Source: Antedon mediterranea
Taxonomy: Eukaryota > Echinodermata > Crinoidea > Comatulida > Antedonidae
Reading direction: 5' to 3'
NCBI RefSeq assembly: GCF_964355755.1
Contig: NC_092671.1
Location: 4,535,001-4,599,000 of the forward strand
Length of the DNA stretch: 64,000 nucleotides
The notes under the pieces were generated by a model. That model did not search any database and was not told the DNA's origin. It saw only the letters and a program-made list of their open reading frames with translations. Positions 56,077-64,000 of this stretch are shown piece after piece. The position numbers and the translations under genes are program-made. The stretch's first letter is position 1. Each line of letters opens with the position of its first letter.

Positions 56077-57147
56077 TTAATCATTAAATATATAATTTAA
56101 TTTCCTTCGAATTGTCTTGTAGAAAATGTCGACAAATGCTTGACTAAAACTTTCATTTACTACATTATATATTAAAGGATTTACTGAAGAATTGAACAAC
56201 ATTCCAAAACGAGAAATTGAGAGCCAAACTACATCGGATTTAAGAATATTAAAAAAGTATAGTGTTATACATACATTATACGGTGTTATGCATACAAAAT
56301 AAACTGCTACTGTCACAAAAATTGTCCAGAGTATTTTCCTTTCAGATTTAGAACGTAAGTCGGTTTCACATGAAGTCAACACAATTTTGCGGGACTTTCT
56401 TAATGAATAAAAAATGAGCAAATATAAAACTAACATGATCATAAGTAACACCATATGAATCGTAAATTGCAGTGTCCACAAAATTCTACAAAGTTTATAG
56501 TAGGTTGGCTTAATAAGACATATAGTTGAACGATTTGAGATACCTCTATACATATCTGGCCAAGGAAAATTGACGGTTGCTCGGTACTTGTGAACAAATA
56601 TTACAGTATTCACAGAAAAACTGAAAACCCATATAATTGTACAGACTATTAGGGATCTAGAAAGAGTACCAAATCCACTTCTTTGAAACCAGTAAGGTCT
56701 ACAAATTGCCATATAGCGTTCAACAGAAAGCCAGAAAATGGTTAAAATGGCCACATGTGCAGCACTAAAAGGAAGGTATACTAGAAGTCCACAAATCCAA
56801 TTCCTTTCGACATCAGAAGTATTATAATTTGGTATCGGAATAAGTTCCTTATATGTTGTCATTTCAATGGGCGACACAATTAGATACAACGTATCAGCTA
56901 TTGCCAGGTTGGCTAGATACACGTAAACTGATTTGCGCAGTTTACTTACTATAACGATAAATGTCATTATGTTGCCGATAACACCAAAAGTGACAACAAT
57001 ATTAATCACATAATTAAGAACAATCATCCCAAAATCTGTATTCAGGTACAAACGAATGGCATCATCATATTGACTCGTTTCAGACGTTGAATTCATGTAT
57101 TCAGATTCCGGTAAATGATATGATGTATTGTCTGCTAACATTGGCAT
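56077..57147 (-). CDS. Intact orphan rhodopsin-like GPCR (356 aa)
   Basis: Seven-helix receptor. GN 58-59 (TM1), LAIAD 81-85 (TM2), C119 and C210 (disulphide), ERY 143-145 after FWLSV, PWPDMYRGISNR 195-206 (loop 2), VCITP 285-289 (TM6), NPLIY 323-327 in NSSVNPLIYN (TM7), tail RRKLNYIFND. The third loop keeps DLRSKSERK. The N-terminus (MPMLADNTSYHLPESEY) resembles that of the gene at 52111. The start ATG is only about 40 bp from the edge of a 21-copy minisatellite, which separates the gene from the block conserved upstream of 52111. The third member of this local group (59585-60084) is truncated. Ligand unknown. Confidence 0.93.
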   Translation of the reverse strand: MPMLADNTSYHLPESEYMNSTSETSQYDDAIRLYLNTDFGMIVLNYVINIVVTFGVIGNIMTFIVIVSKLRKSVYVYLANLAIADTLYLIVSPIEMTTYKELIPIPNYNTSDVERNWICGLLVYLPFSAAHVAILTIFWLSVERYMAICRPYWFQRSGFGTLSRSLIVCTIIWVFSFSVNTVIFVHKYRATVNFPWPDMYRGISNRSTICLIKPTYYKLCRILWTLQFTIHMVLLMIMLVLYLLIFYSLRKSRKIVLTSCETDLRSKSERKILWTIFVTVAVYFVCITPYNVCITLYFFNILKSDVVWLSISRFGMLFNSSVNPLIYNVVNESFSQAFVDIFYKTIRRKLNYIFND

Positions 57148-57185
57148 CTTGTAATTTCCAAAATATCCACATTCATATTCTCTTT

Positions 57186-58352
57186 TATCAATACCGATTA
57201 CTTATCTCGGTGAGTGAACTCCACGGAGCAATAAAACACTGTCAGTGTTCGATTACATGCTCGTAGAGTTAACTTCACGGAGTGAGAAAACACTGACAGT
57301 ATTCGATTACTTTGCTTGTAGAGTGAACTCCACGGAGTGATAAAACACTCAGTCTTCGATTAATTTGCTTGTAGACTGAACTCCACGGAGTGATAAAACA
57401 CTCTGTCAGTCTTCGATTACTTGCTTGTAGAGTGAACTATGTGGAGTGATAAAACACTGTCAGTCTTCGATTAATTTGCTTGTAGACTGAACTCCACGGA
57501 GTGATAAAACACTGTCAGTCTTCGATTAATTTGCTTGTAGATTGAACTCCACAGAGTCATAAAACACTGCCAGTTTTCGATTACTGTGCCTGTAGAGTGA
57601 ACTCCACGGAGTGATGAAACACTGTCAGTCTTCGATTACTTTGCTTGTAGAGTAAAATTTGCGGTGAGATATAACTCGTCAGTATTCGATTACTTTGCTT
57701 GTAGAGTGAACTTTTCGGAGAAAACTTTGTCAGTATTCGATTACTGTGCTTGTAGAGTGAACTCCACGGAGTGATGAAACACTGTCAATCTTCGATTACT
57801 TTGCTTGTAGAGTGAACTTTGTAGAGTGAACTTTGCGGAGAGATAAAACTCGTCAGTATTCGATTACATTGCTTGTAGAGTGAACTCCGAAAAGTGATAA
57901 AACACTGTCAGTCTCCGATTACTTTGCTTGTATAGTGAACTCCGCGGAGTGATAAAACACTCTGTCAGGCTTCGATTACTTTGCTTGTAGAGTGAACTCC
58001 GCAGAGTGATAAAACACTGTCAGTCTTCGATGAATTTGCTTATAGAGTAAACTCCGCGGAGTGATAAAACTCTGTCAGAACGGTATTTGATTACTTTGCT
58101 TGTTGAGTGAACTTTGCAAAGTAATACAACACTGTCAGTCACCGATTACTTTTCTTGTAGAGTGAACTCAGCGGAGTGATATAACTGTCGGTATTCTATT
58201 ACTTTGCTTGTAGAGTGAACTCCGCCAAGTGATACAACACTGTCAGTCTCCGATTACTTTTCTTGTAGAGTGAATTCCGCGGAGTGATAAAACACTGCCA
58301 GTCTTCGATTATTTTTGCTTGTAGAGTGAACTCCTCGAAGTGATAAAACTCT
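57186..58352. repeat. 55-bp minisatellite, about 21 units, in the 5' flank of a GPCR
   Basis: Units read TTCGATTACTTTGC, TTGTAGAGTGAACTCC, (A/G)CGGAGTGATAAAACAC and TGTCAG, about 55 bp each, with scattered substitutions and small indels. Many units contain the palindrome CTCCGCGGAG or its variant CTCCACGGAG. The array starts about 40 bp upstream of the ATG at 57147 and pushes the conserved upstream block to 58380. It is absent at the equivalent place before the gene at 52111. It may be within the 5' UTR or promoter. Confidence 0.9.
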
Positions 58353-58560
58353 GTCCGTTTAACGAGTATGCTGAAATCACGTATAAAATACCAAGGAAAT
58401 AAGCAATTTTAAAAAGCAGACTATTTCTGTTGTTTGTACTTCCGGGGACGTCACTAGATGCTTGATTATTCTCCGTACGAAAAAAGTTCCCCGGATGTAT
58501 TGGCTCTCCCCGGATAACGGGGTAGGAGTTAAATTATATATTAGATTAAATAATATGACC
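58353..58560. promoter_or_regulatory. Displaced copy of the conserved upstream block
   Basis: ATCACGTATAAAATACCAAGG, AATTTTAAAAAGCAGACTAT, GGGGACGTCACTAGATG and ATTATTCTCCGTACG match 53310-53540. Relative to 53310 the TGACGTCA site is reduced to GACGTCAC. Position relative to the gene is changed by the minisatellite. Confidence 0.45.
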
Positions 58561-59584
58561 TATATAAAGTTACATATTATATGTGTTGGATATTCATTTC
58601 CCTATACAGTATAACGTTTCCATATTGGAGATTTGGCAAGATAAGGGCGTTATATAAATGCATGTGTACAGGAAATAGGTTTTATTTACTTTGCAGATGA
58701 TACCAATGGTCTTAGATATCGTATTATATTACGTCATATTGTAGGCCTATATGGGGTTTCCAGCTTCAATTATCGTTTTATACAATATTTGCTTTTAAAA
58801 TAAAATTTTTAAAAATATATAAAAAATAATAGACATTCAAGCTCAAATATTAATTTTTCATTGTACATTTTATTACATTTACAATAATTATAACTTAAGT
58901 AAACTTTCCGGGCTTATTAACTTCATATTATAATAAAATACTATATAATTTAATTTAGGATAATTTGTACTTTTAATCCGACGCGTCATTACACCATTTC
59001 TAGGTACATGTAGCCTATAATTGTAATATTTTTGATACTCAACCTCACTAAAGGCCAATTTACACAGACGAGCGGTAACGGTAATAGAAATATAGAATCT
59101 ATGTTATTCCTTAATGACCATTTTCACACAACGCGGAGCGGACGGGCGGTTTCCGCTGAGGAAAGATACAGATTCTAAGTGGGACAAGCTACGCGGCTTT
59201 CCGCTTACTGTTGCCGCTCGTCTGTGTAATCGGACGATTGTTTATGATTATTATCAAACACAATATAATTATAATTTATGGAGACATTCGTACAAATACA
59301 TTAATTAAAATTGGGAACTGGGTCTAATCCACATTACTGTAAATTTGACAACAAAACCAGTTTATTTCCATCTGCCATGTCATATATTATCTTACTTATA
59401 TCTTACTTTCTTTTCGTATACATGTTGCTGACTGATTGTGCAATATGTAATGTGTAATGTTGTGTACATTACTTCTTCCAAAGTTGTTTATAATGAGTAA
59501 TTGTGTTTAATGAGCAAAATATGTATAAATATGTTAAAGCAATTTCTTCATATATTTTGACCGATAAAATGTGAAATGTGCAAC
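58561..59584. other. Spacer between local receptor copies
   Basis: 58575-58790 repeats 54225-54400. The rest is AT-rich and non-coding, apart from the MITE at 59060-59229. Confidence 0.45.
59060..59229. mobile_element. 170-bp MITE with 25-bp inverted ends
   Basis: TTACACAGACGAGCGG at 59060 and CCGCTCGTCTGTGTAA at the right end are exact complements, and pairing continues with two mismatches for 25 bp. Inner sequence is GC-rich (ACGCGGAGCGGACGGGCGG, GCGGCTTTCCGC). Non-coding; superfamily unassigned. The small ORF across it is incidental. Confidence 0.7.
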
Positions 59585-60084
59585 TTAATAGTGAAATATA
59601 TCGTTTAATTTGCTTCGGAGTTTGCTGTAAAACACATCAACAAATGCTTGTCTAAAACTTTTATTTACTACATTATATATTAAAGGATTTACAGAAGAAT
59701 TGAACAACATTGCAAAACGAGAAATTGAGAGCCATACTATATCGGATTCAAGAATATGAAAAACGTATAGTATTGAACATACAATATTCGGTGATATGAA
59801 TATAACATAAATCCAGAGTATTTTCTTCTCAGATTTAGAACGTAAGTCGGTTTCACATGAAGTCGGCACGATTTTGCGGGACTTTCTTATTGAATACAAA
59901 ATGAGCAAATATAAAACTAACATAATTCCAATTAACACCATACAAATCATAAATACCAGTGTCCACAAAATTCTACAAAGTTTATAGTAGGTTGGCTTAA
60001 TAAGACATATAGTTGAACGATTTGAGATACCTCTATACATATCTGGCCAAGGAAAATTCACGGTTGCTCGGTACTTGTAAACAA
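59585..60084 (-). pseudogene. GPCR truncated by the DIRS element
   Basis: Matches the gene at 56077 from loop 2 (YKYRATVNFPWPDMYRGISNRS) through TM5, TM7 (NSSVNPLIYN) and tail (KLNDIFHY). Compared with it, 21 bp are missing in TM6 near 59808, removing seven residues in frame. Similarity ends abruptly after ACTTGTAAACAAA at about 60084, where the retroelement begins. TM1-TM4 would lie beyond the retroelement, outside the window. Confidence 0.88.
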
Positions 60085-60918
60085 AATAATTTCTTCCGAG
60101 TAAAAATACCAAAGGAAGAATCGTTTGTGTCAATGGGTTTCACTCTATTAGTATAGTTCATCGGTCAGTTTCCCATGACTTTATGTAAACTGTTTGGATG
60201 GGATGACCATGAAGTCGACGGGATGGTGTGGAACACGTTTTATGTGCCAATTTTTGGCCAAGTTACAATACGTAAATGTGATACTTTTAATACCTGGATC
60301 ATTTTAACCTCACTTTATTTCTTTTTGCTCATGACGGCGGCCTTAGGCAACATTACTGTTCTTTTATATAGGCCAACCATTTTTACATCGAGCTACTATT
60401 GGCAGAGTTTTTCACCCTGCCTTTGAGGTTATTTTTGCTCTCATTTCGAGCATTTTATTTTCTACGATTCGTTTTGCTCTCATATAGATAGGGGCCTAAG
60501 TAGAAACATTTTTATTTCCGGCTATGTTTTGGTCCAGGGACATATACCGGAAAGGTACCTTACTATTTGAAACTTTTGCTGCTACTTTGCTTTACGCCCG
60601 AGGGACAATTTTGCTAGCTCAATGACTCATAACAGTGCATTCGTTTTTAAAGAATTGCACGACTTTTACTTATGTTGGGTGGTTTACACCAACACTATAT
60701 CTGACCTATATTTCTGAGCTATATTTGGTCTCCTCGTATTTCTAATTTCATTGCACATGCAATGCTTGGCGATTCTATTTAAAGTAAGCAAGCCTTTGTA
60801 AGGTACCAGTAATAGGTATCTTATGTGCTCAGGAAAATTCCTCACATTAACCTATCATTTTAAACACTTTTTCTTTTATGCTGGGGCTACAGGAGTCCAG
60901 TAGGCGTCCAGAAACAAT

Positions 60919-61829
60919 ATGCCAAAAACAACGTCAAAAAATTCAAAAACGGGAAAAAACGCACAGAAAAAGAAGGTACCGCAGGTAGCGACGTCGCTTG
61001 ACTATGCCAAACTGGCAAAAGAACTGCACGCCTTACAACAAGTGGAGAGACAAAAAGAACCTCAGGACAGCCACGCAGTATCCACGGACATCGTGTCGAC
61101 GACACCAGTACCTGAATGTATCCACCAAATTCCAGGTGAGGAGCTTTTGGCCTAACCCGATATCCATATATCAGAGGCCATCCCCCTTGGGGCAGGTATC
61201 AGCGCAGCCATCAAAAATAAAATATGGAATGATACATTTATTGAACTGCGTTCACTACTTCCTAGTTATAAAGAACAAGCTACAGTAACGGGCATGTCGG
61301 TAGGCAATGGCAACATACAGCTTCACCATGAACCACCCCAACAAGTTCAACCGCTTGAATTTTTAGATTGGGTGAAAGCGATGCATATTTATGTATCCAT
61401 ATATATATATTGAAAGAGAAAGAAGCATGCCAACCTATGCTTAAGTATATAGCTAACATTCTAGATATTTATAGGTCGGGTCCGGTAGGGGAATGGCGAA
61501 GATACGACTTGAACTTTCGAAAAGCGAGACAATCTCGTCCACTAGAATGGGGGCTCTTAAATACAGAACTCCTCGTAAAATGCTATAATTATTTACGTAC
61601 TGACACGTCCCAAACCAAACGTTTTCAAAGTAAATTTCAGAGTTCCTTTCGAAACACGCGAAACCGGGGAGTCTGTTGGAACTGGAACGACGGAAAGGAT
61701 TGTAGAAAGAAACCCTGTACCCTCAAACATACTTGCGACATTTGCAGGGGAAACCACCCAAAAATTCGTTGCCAAAAACCTAACAAAATTAGGCAACCAC
61801 CATCCTTTCTCGCTACCAACCCCAATTAG
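60919..61829 (+). pseudogene. DIRS Gag-like ORF with nonsense codon and frameshift
   Basis: Starts MPKTTSKNSKTG with a Lys-rich head. An in-frame TAA at 61153-61155 interrupts it, and the same frame then continues (PDIHISEAIPLGAGIS, then FLDWVKAMHIY). In the (AT)n run at about 61398-61412 the frame shifts. The second part (KYIANILDIYRSGPVGEWRR, PLEWGLLNTELLVKC) ends with a Cys/His cluster (CWNWNDGKDC, CTLKHTCDICRGNHPKIRC). The Cys/His cluster is typical of DIRS-group Gag-like proteins and probably binds nucleic acid. The frameshift looks like dinucleotide slippage. Confidence 0.8.
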
Positions 61830-61842
61830 ACTAATCAACCTA

Positions 61843-63387
61843 ATGTTTTACTTAACAGGTTCCCCACAAGGTATGTACACATCCATTTTGGCCGGCTTTA
61901 AACATGGTTTTACATTAGGCTCGATAACTATGACAGCTAAAAACCATAGAAGTTGTTTCACATACTCGGGAGCGGTAACTGACTTTATTAAAAAGGGAGT
62001 ACTCTTAGGCAGAATTGCAGGACCGTTCTCATCACCACCCTTTAAAAACTTCAGAATTTCTCCGTTAGGTGTAATTCCAAAATCGGAACCAGGTAAATTT
62101 AGAATCATACACGATTTATCTTATCCGAAAGGTAATTCCGTCAATGACACGATTCCTACCGGGGAAAAAATTGTACAATACGACAACATTGACACAATTG
62201 TCAAACAAGTATTAAAGTTTGGGGTGGGCAGTCTCATGGCAAAAACGGATATCGAAGAGGCCTTTCGGATTATCCCGATCACACCCACAGATTATTGGCT
62301 TTTAGGTTTTTCATGGGAAGGTAGTTTTTACTATGATAAGTGCCTACCCATGGGGGCATCAAGTTCTTGCAATCGCTTTGGTTTGTTCAGCGACTCATTA
62401 ACGTGGATTATGCAAAACAAGTTCCAAACCCAGGGCATATAACATTTATTAGATGATTTTTGGTTCATAGGGGAAGCCGATTCCAATACCTGTTTAAATT
62501 CCCTGACTAATTTTATGTTTCTTTGTTCACAAGTAGGGGTCCCGATCAAGTACAGTAAAACTGTTACGCCAAGAACATGCTTGACCATATATGGGATAGA
62601 AGTGGATACTCTGTCTATGGAATGTAGACTTCCTATAGAAAAAGTATTAAAAATTCGGGAAAAACTATCCTATTTTATGTCTAGGCAAAAAGTCACCTTA
62701 AAAGAATTACAATCTCTGTTAGGCCTCCTCAACTTTGCTTGTTGTGTAGTCGTTCCGGGCCGCCCATTTTTACGCCGATTAATAAATTTAACAGCGGGAA
62801 AACAATCTAATTCAAGAAAACCCCTAGCCACCGATTTCCGTACTTTAACGAGCGAGACCAAGGAAGACTTAAACACTTGGTTAGAATTTGCCAATAACTT
62901 TAATGGGAAGGCCATGATTTTAGAAGAAATTTGGTTATCTTCTTCAACCCTCAATTTATTTACTGATGCATCGGGCTCAATCGGGTGCGCAGGGGTTCTC
63001 AATGAAAAGTGGTTTGCGATTCGTTGGCCAATTTACATGCAACATCACTCAATCGCCGCGAAAGAAATGTTCCCCATTGTTTTAGCTCTCGAATTATGGG
63101 GCCATCGGCTATCTAATAAATTCATCCTATTTCAGTCCGACAATCTAGCGGTGGTATATATCATAAATAAGAAAACAGCTAGAGATAACGTGCTACTACG
63201 TCTACTAAGACGATTAATACTCTGCTGTCTAAATCACAACATTTATTTTAGAGCCCAACACATTCAGGGGGTCAAAAATGTTCTGGCTGATTGGTTATCT
63301 CGCTTCAAAATCGACAAAGCTTTACAAACCTTTAAGCAGTTGGAAAATATTCCATCTGTCGTACCCTCCTCGTTTATTTATATTTAA
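61843..63387 (+). pseudogene. DIRS reverse transcriptase-RNase H with in-frame stop
   Basis: The first segment (61843-62442) has the RT fingers and palm: FRISPLGVIPKSEPGKFRII, HDLSYP and AKTDIEEAFRIIPI with the first catalytic Asp. A TAA at 62440-62442 interrupts the frame two codons before LLDDF, the YxDD-type catalytic box. The same frame continues. After ATG 62515 come the rest of the RT and an RNase H domain with LFTDASG, KEMFPIVLALELWG, QSDNLAV and ADWLSR, the four acidic positions expected. Without readthrough no active RT can be made. The stop differs from a sense codon by one base. Confidence 0.85.
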
Positions 63388-63437
63388 TTTATTTTAATTT
63401 TCCCCTTTTACAAATAGTTATCCACTTTTTATTCATA

Positions 63438-64000
63438 GGACCTTCAACAAGGGATGATGACATTTTGTGGCCTTCACGTGCAAACTTGTCACAATCAGCT
63501 CGTCAATTAATCAAAGCGTCCTTGTCAACTTCATCTCGTAAGGCTTATTTACGAAGTTGGGAATTACTCAATAGGTGGTCGGTAGATAAAAGAACTCTAC
63601 CGCTACTTCCAACCCATCTCTGTAACTTTATTGCATTTTTATTTGAGAAAGGGTACGCTCCAAGCACTATTCATTCTCACGTTTCGGCTATTTGTTTCAT
63701 TCACAAAATTCACAGCTTTCCTGACCCTTCCGATTCTTTTCTGGTTAAGAAAACTCTCCGCGGCATGCATGCTTCGGCAAATTCAAAAGACACACGCTTG
63801 CCTATTACAATTGATATCCTTAGAAAATTAATCAGGGCCCTAGATACTACAGTTACGTCTAGAAAAATGAGAATGCTGTTGTCAGCATTTTTCTTAGTAG
63901 CATTTCAGGGTTTCATGCGAGTGGGCGAATTAGCGGCCCGTTCGGGTATGGAAGCAAAAGTGCTCCAACGCGATGATATTACATTCACTTCCACGGGTAT
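63438..64000 (+). CDS. DIRS tyrosine recombinase, N-terminal part
   Basis: An open frame runs to the window edge, in a different frame from the RT-RNase H. SRKAYLRSWELLNRWSVD, then PLLPTHLCNFIAFLFEKG and PSTIHSHVSAICFIHK form the helical core-binding domain. MRMLLSAFFLVAFQGFMRV followed by GEL contains the catalytic Arg of box A. The His-x-x-Arg and Tyr residues would lie to the right of the window. The frame is open back into the end of the RT ORF without an ATG, so translation may depend on overlap or frameshift. This enzyme would integrate circular cDNA. Confidence 0.8.

Larger units (their letters stand above)
60085..64000 (+). mobile_element. DIRS-type tyrosine-recombinase retrotransposon, partial
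   Basis: Order of parts: non-coding 5' terminal region (60085-60918), Gag-like ORF, RT-RNase H ORF, tyrosine recombinase. Use of a recombinase instead of an integrase defines the DIRS order (DIRS, Ngaro, PAT, Viper groups). The terminal repeats that would separate DIRS from Ngaro are not fully inside the window. The element interrupts a receptor gene at its 5' end and runs off the right edge. It has at least three inactivating lesions in the two ORFs listed below. Confidence 0.88.

Noticed and set aside
57186-58352. CRISPR-like array
   Set aside because: The sequence is eukaryotic, the 55-bp units are directly adjacent with no unique spacers, and no cas gene exists.
60175-60426. Hydrophobic 83-codon ORF as a gene
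   Set aside because: It lies in the non-coding terminal region of the DIRS element and has no recognisable family.

Overview
The window is AT-rich animal DNA. It has no operons. Its genes are intron-less G-protein-coupled receptors embedded in dense, multi-layered repeats. The palindrome TAGGCCTA is strongly over-represented. A tandem single-exon rhodopsin-like receptor family, 5S-derived and tRNA-derived SINEs and a DIRS-type retroelement are also present. Together these suggest a marine invertebrate deuterostome, most likely an echinoderm. That placement is an inference; no species-specific gene was recognised.

Genes. All recognisable host genes are one family of class A (rhodopsin-like) seven-transmembrane receptors, every one on the minus strand. 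Six copies look intact: 7286-8341, 11451-12476, 14703-15749, 36790-37854, 52111-53172 and 56077-57147. Five more are near-complete but broken: 2393-3453 (start loss and 4-bp deletion), 19221-20284 (1-bp deletion), 41573-43573 (inserted DNA), 45744-48089 (inserted DNA and 4-bp deletion) and 59585-60084 (cut by a DIRS element). At least nine short relics are scattered between them. This is a birth-and-death cluster of orphan, peptide-receptor-like or chemosensory-like GPCRs.

Layout. A segmental duplication links the left part (about 2.2-8.9 kb and 13.5-18.6 kb) with the right part (about 36.6-44.1 kb and 44.3-50.99 kb). In each of the three duplicated receptor pairs exactly one member is intact. 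The left part also carries an extra receptor (11.4 kb), a 5S-derived SINE and a pseudogene (19-20 kb) that the right part lacks. Between the parts lie a LINE 3' end (21.7 kb), a 5.68-kb element with 19-bp terminal inverted repeats made entirely of satellite-like DNA (23156-28835), a hAT-type element carrying a nested LINE reverse transcriptase (29917-32380), and a large inverted repeat (about 34.0-35.0 kb). From 52 kb a second, local duplication gives receptors at 52.1, 56.1 and 59.6 kb. These are separated by a tRNA-derived SINE, a degraded L1/Tx1-like LINE and a 55-bp minisatellite. The last 3.9 kb is a DIRS-type tyrosine-recombinase retrotransposon (Gag-like, RT-RNase H, recombinase) that runs off the window.

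Most interesting: the 5.68-kb element. Two paralogous empty sites (about 17967 and 50175) show it inserted cleanly with a 3-bp target duplication (TGT). It encodes no recognisable protein. Its body is a 30-bp minisatellite with a 687-bp higher-order repeat plus a mirrored array of about 345-bp units. I could not assign it to a known transposon superfamily.
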